A DNA stretch of 64,000 nt from Ralstonia pickettii (GCF_000607165.1 NZ_JFZG01000024.1:682001-746000); one strand, 5' to 3'; positions 55,158 through 64,000 are shown, numbered from the stretch's first letter. Program-made: numbers and translations. Notes: generated by a model from the letters alone, not told the origin.

Positions 55158-56276
55158 GTGCTCAAAGACCAGCTTATTGGTGATCTGTACGAAGCTGCGG
55201 TAACGCAGGAAGGGTTTCTGGACGTGTTCCAGGGCGTGACCGAATCGCTTGGTGCCGACCTGTTCCACATGTTCAGTTGGGATGCCGTGCGCAATGCGCC
55301 TCAGCTTTCGGTCTACTCCCCGAAGCGGGGACTGGACGACACCATCGGACTGTATGACAGGTACTACGGCGCATTGGACCCCCGCCGCAGTTTTGTCGAA
55401 CGTGCGGGCGTGCGCGAGTTTGCCTTCTGCCAGGATCACCTGTCCGATGCGTATGTTGAGCGCAGCGAATTCTTCCAGGACTATCAGATTCCGGCGGGCT
55501 TCCGTTACCTGATGGGCGTGCGCTTGGAGCGTCCCGGCAGCAGCGACATCCTGCTCGGTATGTTGCGAGCACACGGCCGGACGCCATTTTCCGACCAGGA
55601 TCGCTTCAACGCGGCCGGCATGACCGACCACCTGCAGCGCACGATCAACCTCTGGCGGGATACACGCGTGCTGCATCGCGATGCAGCACTCGGCGCCGAA
55701 TTGATGGAGCAGCTTGGCCTGGCCGTATTCGCGCTCGGGCGAGACCAGCGCGTGCTGTTTGCCAATGCGCAAGCCGAAGCGTTGCTGCGCGCATCGACTT
55801 GCCTGCGGCTGGAGCATGGCCGATTGGCTGCGGCGTTTGCTGCCGACAACGACGGTCTGCAAGCCGCACTGGCGCGGGTGACGAAGTCACGCAAGGGCGA
55901 GAGCTTTGCCGTGCGGCCGGCGCTCGGGGCGCCACACGAGATATTTCTCGGTATTTCGCAATTGCCCGTCAATGCCGCGCAGGCCGCGTTTGGCGATGCC
56001 GCCATGCTGGTTACGGCCCGGCGCAAGGGCGATGCCGCACCGGTGACAGCCATGCAGTTGCGCCAGGCGTTCGGTCTGTCAGCGGCAGAGGCGGCGGTGG
56101 GCGAAGCGCTGATCGCCGGCAAGACACCCGACGAATATGCGGCCGACGCCAACGTCGCCATGTCGACCGTGCGCTCGCAACTGCGGGCCATCTTCGAGAA
56201 GACCTGCACGCGCTCCCAGGCAGAAGCCGTGGGGGCGATGCTTTGGGTGCTGTCGCAGCGCAGGCCGCAGGGCTAG
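55158..56276 (+). CDS. LuxR-type regulator with PAS-like sensor region
   Basis: The 372-residue protein starts at GTG 55158 after GGGGGAGGGA. Residues 1-290 form a PAS-like region without receiver motifs. The C-terminal HTH is LRQAFGLSAAEAAVGEALIAGKTPDEYAADANVAMSTVRSQLRAIFEKT, split here by the standard LuxR turn. It may control the divergent lipoprotein. Confidence 0.85.
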   Translation: MLKDQLIGDLYEAAVTQEGFLDVFQGVTESLGADLFHMFSWDAVRNAPQLSVYSPKRGLDDTIGLYDRYYGALDPRRSFVERAGVREFAFCQDHLSDAYVERSEFFQDYQIPAGFRYLMGVRLERPGSSDILLGMLRAHGRTPFSDQDRFNAAGMTDHLQRTINLWRDTRVLHRDAALGAELMEQLGLAVFALGRDQRVLFANAQAEALLRASTCLRLEHGRLAAAFAADNDGLQAALARVTKSRKGESFAVRPALGAPHEIFLGISQLPVNAAQAAFGDAAMLVTARRKGDAAPVTAMQLRQAFGLSAAEAAVGEALIAGKTPDEYAADANVAMSTVRSQLRAIFEKTCTRSQAEAVGAMLWVLSQRRPQG

Positions 56277-56283
56277 GCGAGCG

Positions 56284-56589
56284 TCAAGAAAGCACGGGGC
56301 GGAAGAAGCTGCGCTCGTAGCTGACGATGCAGCCGGTTTCCTCGGCGTAGCGGATGGCCGCCATGCAATCGGGGTCGGTCTTCGCGCGTTCGCGGTAGAC
56401 CTCGTAAGCCGCCAGACTCGGGAACGAAAACAGTGTCAGCGCGACGTTGTTGGCCCCTTCCGACGGGAGGAAGTAGCCGTGGTGCTGGCCGCCGAATTTC
56501 TCGACCAGCGGGATCCACATCTTTCCGTAGGCTTCGAATTCAGCGAGCCGTGCCGGGTTGATGATGTAGCGGACGTGGCAGGTGATCAT
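56284..56589 (-). CDS. NIPSNAP-family protein
   Basis: The 101-residue dimeric alpha/beta-barrel type protein begins MITCHVRYIINPARLAEFEAYGKMWIPLVEKFGG and continues with HHGYFLPSEGANNVALTLFSFPSLAAYE. This is the NIPSNAP pattern. Function is uncertain. Its upstream 72 bp are duplicated near 52.4 kb. It lies downstream of cydB in the same direction. Confidence 0.85.
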   Translation of the reverse strand: MITCHVRYIINPARLAEFEAYGKMWIPLVEKFGGQHHGYFLPSEGANNVALTLFSFPSLAAYEVYRERAKTDPDCMAAIRYAEETGCIVSYERSFFRPVLS

Positions 56590-56660
56590 GGCGTGTGCAT
56601 GCGTGTGGGTGAGCGCGCCAGCCTAAACGTCCGCCCGCAGTCCGGTCAATGCCGCATGCG
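56589..56660. repeat. 72-bp dispersed direct repeat, copy 2
   Basis: Partner of 52431-52502. It spans the NIPSNAP start and upstream region. Only in this copy does CCGCCCGC (56631-56638) pair with GCGGGCGG (56658-56665) to form an 8-bp hairpin just beyond the cydB stop, possibly a transcription or stability element. Confidence 0.85.
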
Positions 56661-56670
56661 GGCGGCGTGC

Positions 56671-57702
56671 TCAGTAGTAACGCAGCTCCGTCGCCTTGCC
56701 GTGGAACACTTTGTACGAATAGATCGTGTAGCCAACGATGGTCGGCAGCACGATGGCCACGCCCACCAGCATGAACTCGAGCGATTCCGGCGCGCTGGCG
56801 GCCTGCCAGATGTCGAGCCTGTCCACCACAAGATACGGAAAGAGGCTGTAAGCCAGGCCATTGAAGGCCAGCAGGAAGATGGCGCCGGTGCCGACGAACG
56901 GCGCCCAGATCAGGTGTTCGTCACCCTTGGCAATCTGCTGTGGCAGGCGGCGCAGTACCCAGTCGATCAGCAGGAACAGCACGATCGTCACCAGCGGCAC
57001 GGGCGCCAGCAGGATGATGTTCGGCAGCGCAAACCATTTGTCGAACACGCGCGTACTGACCCACGGCGTTGCCAGCGACACCGCAGCCACGCCTAGCGCA
57101 GTGAACCACAGGCTGCCGCGTGCCCACTGTACCGCGCGCAATTGCAGCGCACCTTCCGTCTTCATGATGAGCCACGTGGCGCCCAGCAGCAGGTAGCCGG
57201 CAATCAGGCCGCCCGCCGTGCAGATCGCAAAGATGACGTTGGCCGCGTCGTACTGGAAGCCCGTGATGTACAGCCCCAGCATCAGGCCCTGCGCAGCGGT
57301 GGCGATGACGGAGCCGGCATAGAACGCGCGGTTCCACCACGGCTTGTGGTGCGCGCGCGCCTTGACGCGAAAGTCGAAGGCCACCCCGCGCAGGATGAGG
57401 CCGAACAGCATCAGCGCCACCGGCAAATACAACGCGCCCAGAATCTCGCCATGCGCGGCCGGAAACGCCACCAGCAGCAGTCCGACCCCGAGCACGAGCC
57501 AGGTTTCGTTGGCGTCCCAGAACGGGCCGATGGAGGCGATCATGGTGTCTTTCTCGGCGTCGTCCGCGCGGCGCAGCAGGATGCCGACGCCCAGGTCGTA
57601 GCCGTCGAGCACGACGTAGGCGAGCACGGCAATTCCCATCAGGGCCATGAAGACCACCGGCAGCCAGCCGGCAGGTTGGGTGAGGTCAGGAATGGTGCTC
57701 AT
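56671..57702 (-). CDS. cydB: Cytochrome bd-type quinol oxidase subunit II (CIO type)
   Basis: The 343-residue protein has nine or so helices and CydB hallmarks: VLDGYDLGVGIL, GPFWDANETWLVLGVG, FPAAHGEILGALYLPVALMLFGLILRGVAFDFR. ATG 57702 overlaps the cydA stop by 4 bp. It pairs with CydA to reduce oxygen to water using quinol. No cydX-like mini-gene follows. Confidence 0.93.
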   Translation of the reverse strand: MSTIPDLTQPAGWLPVVFMALMGIAVLAYVVLDGYDLGVGILLRRADDAEKDTMIASIGPFWDANETWLVLGVGLLLVAFPAAHGEILGALYLPVALMLFGLILRGVAFDFRVKARAHHKPWWNRAFYAGSVIATAAQGLMLGLYITGFQYDAANVIFAICTAGGLIAGYLLLGATWLIMKTEGALQLRAVQWARGSLWFTALGVAAVSLATPWVSTRVFDKWFALPNIILLAPVPLVTIVLFLLIDWVLRRLPQQIAKGDEHLIWAPFVGTGAIFLLAFNGLAYSLFPYLVVDRLDIWQAASAPESLEFMLVGVAIVLPTIVGYTIYSYKVFHGKATELRYY

Positions 57703-59072
57703 GCGTGGCTCGCGACGGGCGCAGAAAGTTGGGAGGTGTGCTTGGCGGGGATGTCGGCATCCGTCGGATCGATGGCGCCCCCGGCCTTGCGAGCCAAATA
57801 GAAGACCACGCCAACATACGAGGCGATGAGGAACGCGTATAGCGCGAGATACATCGCCAGCGTGCTGCCGATCATCCGCGCGGGCACGGACGACGCAGCT
57901 TGCGCGGTGGTCAGCACGCCATAGACGAGCCACGGTTGCCGGCCGATCTCGGTAACGTACCAGCCGGCCACCACGGCCACCCAGCCGGAGAACGTCATGG
58001 CGACGAGGGCGCGTGCCAGCCAGTTCGGCAGTTCACCATTGCGGCGGAGGCGCCAAGTGCTGGTCCACGACACCGCCAGCATCAGCAGCCCCACGCCCAC
58101 CATCAGGCGGAAGGCGAAGAACACCGGCAGCACGGGCGGGTGCTGGTCGAACTGATCGAGCCCCCGCACCTCGCCGTCGAGCGAGTGCGTGAGATACAGC
58201 GACGCCAACTTCGGCACCGCGATCTCGTAGCGGTTGCTGCGCGAAGCCGCATCCGGGATGCCAAACAGCACGGCGGGCACGCCACGTTCGGTTTGCCAGA
58301 TGCCTTCCATCGCGGCCAGCTTGGCCGGTTGATGCTCCAGCGTGTTGAGACCGTGCGCGTCACCGGCGGTAATCTGCAGCGGGATCAGCATGGCGGCGAG
58401 CACCACGCCTGTCTTGAGCGCTGCACGCACATCGCCACCGCGGTCGTTGCGCAGCCAGCGGTAAGCCGATACCCCCGCCAGCAGGAACGACACCGTCAGC
58501 CCCGAGGCCAGCAGCATGTGCGTGAACCGATACGGGAACGACGGGTTGAAGATGATCGCCAGCCAGCTTTGCGGATGAGCGCGGCCGTCGATCATCACGT
58601 AGCCGGCGGGTGTCTGCATCCACGAGTTGAGCGCGATGATCCAGAACACCGAGATGGTCGTGCCCAGCGCGACGAGGAACGTCGCAAATGTATGGATGCG
58701 CGGGCTCACACGGCCTGTTCCGAACAGCATGATCCCGAGAAAGCTGGCCTCCAGAAAGAACGCAGTCAGCACTTCATACGCCAGCAGCGGCCCGGCGATG
58801 TTGCCGACGGTATTCATATAGCCTGGCCAGTTCGTGCCGAACTGGAAGCTCATCGTCACGCCGGACACCACGCCCAGCGCGAACGTCAATGCAAAGACCT
58901 TCACCCAAAGGCGATATGCGGCCATCCAGGCCTCGTCACCGGTCTTGCGATAGCGCAGCTTGAAGAAGAGCAGTACCCATGCAAGCGCGATGCTGATGGT
59001 GGGAAAGAGGATGTGGAACGTGATGTTGGCGCCAAACTGGATGCGCGCCAGGACAACGGGATCGAGCGACAT
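57699..59072 (-). CDS. cydA: Cytochrome bd-type quinol oxidase subunit I, short Q-loop
   Basis: The 457-residue protein has haem-ligand His in ANITFHILFP and RFTHMLLASG, the conserved LALGVVSGVTMSFQFGTNWP and GWYVTEIGRQPW. At 457 residues it lacks the long Q-loop of E. coli CydA (522), as in cyanide-insensitive (CioA) oxidases. It helps respiration at low oxygen or under inhibitors such as nitric oxide and cyanide. It follows the regulator gene by 18 bp. Confidence 0.94.
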   Translation of the reverse strand: MSLDPVVLARIQFGANITFHILFPTISIALAWVLLFFKLRYRKTGDEAWMAAYRLWVKVFALTFALGVVSGVTMSFQFGTNWPGYMNTVGNIAGPLLAYEVLTAFFLEASFLGIMLFGTGRVSPRIHTFATFLVALGTTISVFWIIALNSWMQTPAGYVMIDGRAHPQSWLAIIFNPSFPYRFTHMLLASGLTVSFLLAGVSAYRWLRNDRGGDVRAALKTGVVLAAMLIPLQITAGDAHGLNTLEHQPAKLAAMEGIWQTERGVPAVLFGIPDAASRSNRYEIAVPKLASLYLTHSLDGEVRGLDQFDQHPPVLPVFFAFRLMVGVGLLMLAVSWTSTWRLRRNGELPNWLARALVAMTFSGWVAVVAGWYVTEIGRQPWLVYGVLTTAQAASSVPARMIGSTLAMYLALYAFLIASYVGVVFYLARKAGGAIDPTDADIPAKHTSQLSAPVASHA

Positions 59073-59090
59073 GGTTTTTCTTGATACGGG

Positions 59091-59651
59091 CTACTTCGAT
59101 TTGCCGCCAACGACAACGGCAAGCTTGTTCTTCATCTCCAGCAGCTTGTGCACCTTGGCACCCATCTTCATGAGTTGCTGCAACGATTCGGCGTCGAGCT
59201 TCTGCACGTCGTCAAACCAGTTGGTCATGAGCGTGATGAGTTGGTACATCTCTTTCATGCGCGCCTGGGCGTGGCGGTCATCCGGATCGGTCGGGGATTC
59301 GAGCATGACGTCGCGCAGCAGCGAGAGCGTGGGGTCGATCTCGCGCTTGCGGCGCTCCTCGGCCAGCGTGCGGAAGATGGTCCAAACGTCGTCCGGGGCG
59401 GAGAAGTATTCGCGCCGGTCGCCCGGCTTGTGCGACAGCCGCACGAGCTTCCACGACTCCAGCTCCTTCAGCCCGATGCTCACGTTCGAGCGGGAGAAGC
59501 CCAGCGCCTCGGCGATCTCGTCCGCGTTGATCGGCTCGCGCGCGGCGTAGAGCAATGCGTAGATCTGCCCGACGGTGCGGTTGATGCCCCAGCGGCTGCC
59601 CATCTCGCCGAAATGCAGGACGAAGCGCTGTTTCAAGGGGGAGAGTTGCAT
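59091..59651 (-). CDS. MarR/GbsR-like regulator of the cyd operon
   Basis: The 186-residue protein has a winged HTH (MGSRWGINRTVGQIYALLYA, INADEIAEALGFSRSNVSIGLKELESWKLV) and a helical C-terminus, matching GbsR-like MarR relatives. It is the first gene of the cydAB operon. A perfect dyad lies 17 bp upstream of the start. ATG 59651 gives MQLSPLKQRFVLHFGEMG; a TTG at 59669 would add six residues. Confidence 0.88.
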   Translation of the reverse strand: MQLSPLKQRFVLHFGEMGSRWGINRTVGQIYALLYAAREPINADEIAEALGFSRSNVSIGLKELESWKLVRLSHKPGDRREYFSAPDDVWTIFRTLAEERRKREIDPTLSLLRDVMLESPTDPDDRHAQARMKEMYQLITLMTNWFDDVQKLDAESLQQLMKMGAKVHKLLEMKNKLAVVVGGKSK

Positions 59652-59667
59652 TGTTTTGATCTTTCTC

Positions 59668-59691
59668 AACTTTCAGTAATTTCTGAAAGTT
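59668..59691. promoter_or_regulatory. Inverted-repeat operator of the cyd operon
   Basis: AACTTTCAG (59668-59676) and CTGAAAGTT (59683-59691) form a perfect 9-bp inverted repeat with a 6-bp AT centre (TAATTT). It lies directly upstream of the regulator-cydAB operon and is the natural autoregulatory site. Confidence 0.85.
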
Positions 59692-60231
59692 TAGCCCCCC
59701 TTGCCGGACTTGGGATGTGACGCGCTGTCGCGGGGCGTTCTCGCGCGGCCAGATAGCCGGCAGACGTAATCCAAGGCTGGCGAGAAAATTGCGGAAGGTG
59801 CTGAAGAAAGAGCGTCTGACGAACGTTTCTTTTCACGCCATGTCTTTCGCGCAGGACTTTTCTTCCGGGCGCGCAGCCCGTCCTGGTGTCTAGGTGTCGG
59901 CTCGTTTTTAGGGCGCGCGCAGGAATGCGAATGCCTCGCACTGCTGCCGAGCGTGACGGCGCACATCGTTCAAGCGGCCCGCGAATGTAGCGATATCTGC
60001 GACGTGCCAGCAGCAATCAGCGCGGTCGACGAGCATCCTGCTGCCAAGTTTGTCTTTCGTCGGCGATGGAGCGCTGTGTTGCACCCGCTGCAGCATGTGC
60101 GCTTATCTGTGAAGTAGAGAAATGCGCCGCGCTTTGCGGGGAACGATGTCGGCCTGCCAGGCCCTGAATATCGTGCCGGCTACCCTTGAAGGTCGCGCAC
60201 CATGCGGAAAGTGCTGTGAAGCGCGTTCGCT
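59692..60231. other. Intergenic region without recognised genes
   Basis: About 540 bp beyond the cyd operator. Frames on both strands lack ribosome sites and family features. No repeat or RNA structure stood out. Confidence 0.5.
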
Positions 60232-61632
60232 CTAGCGAATGGCGACGGCGTTCCTGCCTGCGCGCTTGGCGTCATAGAGCGCCATATCAGCTCGGGCGAG
60301 GACCTCTGCTGTAACCCGTGCGGCGGTGCCTTGGTAAGTCTGGCCGACCACGTCGCGCTCGGTTGGAATGTAGGTCGCTACTCCAATGCTGATCGTCACA
60401 ACGCGACCCGCAGACGGCGCAGGCAAGGCCGCACCCTCTACATCACTGCGTACCCTCTCGGCAACCTGTTGCGCACCGGAGCGCTCGGTGTTTGGGAGCA
60501 GCACGACAAATTCTTCACCGCCATACCGGGCAACGAAGTCGCTCCCACGCTGTGTGGCGACGCCTGAGAGGATGCTCGCGACCGCCACCAGATAGGCATC
60601 GCCGCGGCCATGGCCGAAGGTATCGTTAATTCGTTTGAAGTGGTCAATGTCGATCATCAGAACCGACAGCGGAGTTCCATCTCGTTCGGCCCGCCGCCAT
60701 TCCGTTTCCCAACGCGTGTCAAACGCTTGGCGGTTCGCTATCTGCGTCAAACCATCCAGCAGTGCCTGTTTTTCGAGTTGCCGATTGGCAGTAATGAGCG
60801 CGCGGTACAGGCGAGTGATTTCTGCAATCAACATTGAGAGCACCACGCCCGATGACAGAACACTCAGGAGTCGGGCTGCATACCAGCCTAACGTGTACCT
60901 CGCGCCGCCGTGCAGGGTCAGTACTGCGTCAGCAAGGCTGGCCACGAGTGCCACGCAAACCCATACATCCACCGAGCGGCGTAGTCGGGTCAGCACGACA
61001 TAGCCGACAAGGGCAGCGGCATTCGCGCCAATTACGGGCAAGCCAAGAGTGTGAACAAGGTTTGCGTAGGTTCCGCCCTGAATGAGTTGCGGCAAAACGC
61101 TCGTGCCCCAGATGGAAAGCGGCACCACGACTGCCGCCGCGATTGGGCCGACCCAGCGCACAGCTTGAACGTCAGGGAACATACGTGTTTGCGGCTGTGC
61201 GCGCGCATAGAGACCTCGGCTCAGTCCGGCTAGCAACACCAAAAGGGGATAGCCGGAATGCCAGAACGTCCACAGCCACACGGCTGTTTGGGCGCCGGCG
61301 CCGAGCAAGCCTCCTTCTGAAAACACGCCCGGAAAAGTGGGGAGCTGCGCTGCGGCCCCGGCCGCAGCAAACACGTAGGCGCCAGCAAGTGCTCCGTAGA
61401 AGGGGGCTCCCGTCAAGCGGGCGCGTTGCAGGAGAAGATAGCCGGTCAAGCCTTCAAAGATGACGACCGTCGTGAGGAAGATAGGGAGGAACGGCCTGAC
61501 TTCCGGCAGCAGGACGCGTGCGTAGCTGAAGGCTAAAACTGCCAAGGCAACAATGGCCGCCGAAACCGCTGCGGCAGTAAAAAGCTCAGGTCGGGAAGGA
61601 GCGATGCCTTCCACTTGTACGGTCTCGGTCAT
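60232..61632 (-). CDS. MASE-type membrane sensor diguanylate cyclase
   Basis: From ATG 61632 the 466-residue protein has about eight helices (residues 20-290, MASE4-like: FTAAAVSAAIVALAVLAFSY, FLPIFLTTVVIFEGLTGYLLL, FWHSGYPLLVLLAGL). A GGDEF domain follows with RYGGEEF and NDTFGHGRGDA. An RGSD inhibitory site lies five residues before GGEEF. It makes c-di-GMP in response to a membrane signal. A GTG at 61656 is an alternative start. Confidence 0.9.
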   Translation of the reverse strand: MTETVQVEGIAPSRPELFTAAAVSAAIVALAVLAFSYARVLLPEVRPFLPIFLTTVVIFEGLTGYLLLQRARLTGAPFYGALAGAYVFAAAGAAAQLPTFPGVFSEGGLLGAGAQTAVWLWTFWHSGYPLLVLLAGLSRGLYARAQPQTRMFPDVQAVRWVGPIAAAVVVPLSIWGTSVLPQLIQGGTYANLVHTLGLPVIGANAAALVGYVVLTRLRRSVDVWVCVALVASLADAVLTLHGGARYTLGWYAARLLSVLSSGVVLSMLIAEITRLYRALITANRQLEKQALLDGLTQIANRQAFDTRWETEWRRAERDGTPLSVLMIDIDHFKRINDTFGHGRGDAYLVAVASILSGVATQRGSDFVARYGGEEFVVLLPNTERSGAQQVAERVRSDVEGAALPAPSAGRVVTISIGVATYIPTERDVVGQTYQGTAARVTAEVLARADMALYDAKRAGRNAVAIR

Positions 61633-61876
61633 GAATCTGGGGGCGCGGGTGGTCAATGTGAAGTATCGACGGTCCCGCCGCAGTCTTTAGTTTTCGCAGT
61701 GCGCTACCGCGGAAATGACTTCAAATTGCGCGATGAGACCATCCATCTACAACGCCGCTCTCTATCAATGTCTTCCGGTCGCAGCGGATAGAGGAAGGGG
61801 CGCTTTTTGTACTTCTCAGGGGCAGTGTCTCCGGGTGAGGGTCATCCCGAAAACGAAGACATCCGACTTGTCGCGA

Positions 61877-61928
61877 CAACTTTGAGGCGGTGGCCGGGTG
61901 GTGGCCGCAACTTTGAGGTTGTGCAGCA
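61877..61928. repeat. Short direct repeat CAACTTTGAGG
   Basis: Two identical 11-mers are 41 bp apart, flanked by GGTGGCC repeats. They may be a relic of a mobile element boundary, but no terminal inverted repeat or transposase fragment is visible. Confidence 0.35.
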
Positions 61929-62100
61929 CCCACTGTAAGACTGTGCTCGCCAAGTGCTTAATCTTACGGGCTCGGAAGCAACCACGTTGAGAGGCGACCG
62001 GGCGCATGGGGGCTCTCAGGCCCTGGAAGGGCCTGATGTGAGACGGGCTCACAAGAAAACGTATGGTGTCTCGCTATTACGTTTTATATTTTATCGAGCC

Positions 62101-62108
62101 GCCGATAA
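62101..62108 (+). promoter_or_regulatory. Upstream GCCGATAA box
   Basis: A perfect sigma-28 -10 element (GCCGATAA) without a clear TAAA at the expected -35 position. It may be a secondary flagellar-class promoter or chance. Confidence 0.35.
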
Positions 62109-62273
62109 TTAATGTGAATAAGGTATTAACGAGCTTTGTGTGCTGCGGTGTTTCCGGCTGCTTGCCGTAAATGCGCAGGATAAAGCGGATAAGAATCATT
62201 TTCATGACGTAGTATCTGCTCTGGCAAGCGAACGGATTGGGATCTGGTGAGCGCAAAAAAAGGGTATTCGGTC

Positions 62274-62300
62274 TTAATAAATCCAGTTATGTGCCGATAA
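62274..62300 (+). promoter_or_regulatory. Sigma-28 (FliA)-like promoter of aer
   Basis: TTAA (62274-62277), 15 bp, then GCCGATAA (62293-62300) fits the sigma-28 consensus TAAA-N15-GCCGATAA with one mismatch. It lies 38 bp before the aer start, as expected for a late flagellar/chemotaxis gene. Confidence 0.65.
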
Positions 62301-62337
62301 TCCGTTGCGAAGTAAATCATCAAAGGAGATCCCCCCC

Positions 62338-63882
62338 ATGCGTGTCAACGAACCTGTCACCCAGCGCGAATACGAGTTCCCCGACAACGCCACGCTCATG
62401 TCGACCACCGACACCCAAAGCTACATCGCCTATGCGAATGCAGCGTTTGTGGAGGTGAGCGGCTTTTCCCGCGAAGAGATTGAAGGCCAGCCACATAACA
62501 TCGTGCGCCACCCGGATATGCCAACCGAGGCATTTGCCGATATGTGGGCCACGCTCAAGGCGGGGCAGCCATGGACGGCGCTGGTCAAGAACCGTCGCAA
62601 GAACGGCGACCATTATTGGGTGCGTGCCAACGCCACGCCCGTGGTGCGTAACGGACGGGCCAGCGGCTATATGTCGGTACGCACCAAGCCCACGCGCGAG
62701 GAAATCGCGGCGGCCGAGGCGCTCTATAAGGATTTCCGCGCCGGCCAGGCGGGTAACCGCAAGTTTCACAAGGGCCTGATCGTGCGAACTGGGTTGATGG
62801 CCTGGCGTTCGGTGTTTCAGGTGATGCCGGTGCGCTGGCGCATCCGGCTCACTTTTCTTACATTGCTGCCCGCGTTGCTGGCCACGGCGTGGGCGTTTGG
62901 CCTCTCCGGTGCGGCGCTCGGCGGTTTTGCCGGTGCGTTGCTCGTGGCCCTGGCGCTGGCCTCGTGGTCATTGAAGGTGCAGATCGCCACGCCGCTTGAA
63001 AAGCTTCAGGAACTTGCGCTGAGCGTGGCCTCGGGCGAGAGCCGGAAAGTCGCCATCGCAGACCGCGTGGACGAGATCGGCATGACGCTGCGCACGATCA
63101 GCCAGCTCGGGCTGATGTTCCGCTGGTTGATCGACGACGTGGCAGAGCAGGTCATCAATGTGCAATCGGCCAGCCAGGAGATCGCCAAGGGCAACGGCGA
63201 CATCAACACCCGCACCGAGCAGGCTGCCGCGAGCCTGGAAGAAACCTCCAGCTCCATGACGCAGATGACCGCCACGGTGGCCAGCAATGCCGAAACGGCT
63301 GGGCAGGCAAACACGTTGTCGAGTGTGGCTACGCAGGCGGCGGTCAATGGCGGCCGTGCGATGGAGCAGGTCGTGGCCACCATGAGCGCCATCACGCAGA
63401 GTGCCAAGCAGATTGCCGACATCATCGGCGTGATCGACAGCATTGCCTTTCAGACCAACATCCTGGCGCTCAATGCGGCCGTGGAGGCGGCGCGCGCCGG
63501 CGAACAAGGGCGAGGTTTTGCTGTCGTGGCGGGCGAGGTGCGTGCGCTTGCGCAGCGCAGCGCCGGTGCAGCCAAGGAGATCAAGGAGCTGATCGGCACC
63601 AGCGTCGACAAGGTCGAATCGGGCTCGCGGCTGGTGGACGATGCCGGCAAGACCATGGACGACATCGTCGAGCAGGTCAAAAAGGTCTCGACCATGATTG
63701 CCGACATCAGCCTGGCAACGGCGCAGCAGACCGACGGCATCACGCAGGTCAGCCAGGCGGTCAACCATCTGGATCAGGTCACGCAGGAGAACGCCACGCT
63801 GGTCGGCCAGAGCGCGGCGGCGGCCGAGGGCCTGCGCATTCAGGCTACGCGCCTGGTGGAGGCGGTCAACGTGTTCCGTTGA
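62338..63882 (+). CDS. aer: Aer-type PAS chemoreceptor
   Basis: The 514-residue protein has an N-terminal PAS domain ([40 protein letters not shown]; the Aer FAD-PAS pattern). Two adjacent membrane helices follow (residues about 180-220), then a HAMP region and a class-36H-type signalling domain with [41 protein letters not shown], here the universal hairpin tip. It senses redox or energy state and signals to CheA/CheW. AAAGGAGA precedes ATG 62338. Confidence 0.92.
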   Translation: MRVNEPVTQREYEFPDNATLMSTTDTQSYIAYANAAFVEVSGFSREEIEGQPHNIVRHPDMPTEAFADMWATLKAGQPWTALVKNRRKNGDHYWVRANATPVVRNGRASGYMSVRTKPTREEIAAAEALYKDFRAGQAGNRKFHKGLIVRTGLMAWRSVFQVMPVRWRIRLTFLTLLPALLATAWAFGLSGAALGGFAGALLVALALASWSLKVQIATPLEKLQELALSVASGESRKVAIADRVDEIGMTLRTISQLGLMFRWLIDDVAEQVINVQSASQEIAKGNGDINTRTEQAAASLEETSSSMTQMTATVASNAETAGQANTLSSVATQAAVNGGRAMEQVVATMSAITQSAKQIADIIGVIDSIAFQTNILALNAAVEAARAGEQGRGFAVVAGEVRALAQRSAGAAKEIKELIGTSVDKVESGSRLVDDAGKTMDDIVEQVKKVSTMIADISLATAQQTDGITQVSQAVNHLDQVTQENATLVGQSAAAAEGLRIQATRLVEAVNVFR

Positions 63883-63994
63883 GCACGATGCAATTGCAAA
63901 AACCGTGTGAGCGCCACATCGCGATTGTGCTGTCTTCGCCTACTATGCCTGTGCGGTAACGTCCCTCAAAACGCACATTCTTTGGAGCGCGAAC

Positions 63995-64000
63995 ATGGCC
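63995..64000 (+). CDS. Start of a further gene cut by the window edge
   Basis: ATGGCC follows TTTGGAGCGCGAAC, a reasonable ribosome site. Only two codons are visible, so nothing can be said about the product. Confidence 0.4.

Larger units (their letters stand above)
61657..62337. other. Long intergenic region, probably containing remnant DNA
   Basis: About 680 bp between the cyclase and aer genes hold no credible ORF. Notable are two CAACTTTGAGG copies (61877-61887 and 61918-61928), a GC-rich hairpin CAGGCCC-N5-GGGCCTG (62017-62035) and an AT-rich segment from 62,060 on with two GCCGATAA boxes. Confidence 0.55.

Noticed and set aside
59692-60231. Small minus-strand ORFs of 60-116 codons upstream of the cyd regulator
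   Set aside because: They are Arg/Ser/Pro-rich, lack ribosome sites and show no family features.
61877-61928. Insertion-sequence remnant suggested by repeated CAACTTTGAGG
   Set aside because: No terminal inverted repeats, target duplication or transposase fragment could be seen, so only the repeat is reported.

Overview
The window looks like a chromosomal segment of a high-GC betaproteobacterium of the Burkholderiaceae, most likely Ralstonia or a close relative. I infer this from codon use, dense ATGA-overlapped operons, LysR/divergent-gene pairs, Ralstonia-style accessory proteins (PGDYG, DUF1488, DUF1272, DUF2946) and a polyol operon like those of Ralstonia and Pseudomonas. I saw no rRNA, tRNA, CRISPR array, complete insertion sequence or prophage. 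The segment is a mosaic of core genes (fumC, a UvrD-type helicase, cytochrome bd oxidase) and accessory blocks.

Left part (1-13 kb). A Tat-exported FAD oxidoreductase and a membrane-fused spermidine synthase-like protein are transcribed leftward. Diverging from them is an operon of DUF350, SPFH-SHOCT, DUF4178, a Gly/Ser-rich mini-protein and SpeD. Together they form a polyamine/membrane-stress island. Next come a GAF-GGDEF cyclase, fumC, a DHA2 exporter and a helicase with a textbook LexA box in its promoter.

Polyol locus (13.9-24.0 kb). A binding-protein ABC importer (MtlE/F/G/K type), an HAD phosphatase, D-arabinitol 4-dehydrogenase, xylulokinase and a PfkB fructokinase form one tightly packed leftward operon. 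It is controlled by a divergent SorC-type regulator. Polyols would be imported, oxidised to ketoses (D-xylulose, D-fructose) and phosphorylated into the pentose phosphate pathway and glycolysis.

Middle part (24-45 kb). This holds a TetR/DHA2 exporter pair with a visible operator, and an orphan AAA ATPase preceded by three overlapping palindromes. A copper-type operon follows: a DUF2946 CruR-like leader ORF, a TonB receptor, a His-rich BNR protein and a thioredoxin-like protein. Immediately after it is a strong candidate for an unannotated ~114-nt small RNA, with its own -10 box, a perfect 10-bp 5' stem and a Rho-independent terminator. Then come a TSUP transporter/LysR pair, an acyl-CoA synthetase, and a run of secreted or degradative enzymes (serine beta-lactamase-like, S53 and S10 peptidases).

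Right part (45-64 kb). Here lie azoR/LysR, another DHA2 exporter, an MpaB-like DUF2236 oxygenase and several small exported or hypothetical proteins. A decayed patch carries two M19 dipeptidase remnants and a duplicated NIPSNAP 5' region. Beyond it are a large lipoprotein, a LuxR regulator and a cydAB-type (cyanide-insensitive) quinol oxidase with its own MarR/GbsR-like regulator and a perfect 9-bp inverted-repeat operator. The window ends with a MASE4-GGDEF cyclase and an Aer-type chemoreceptor preceded by sigma-28-like promoter boxes.
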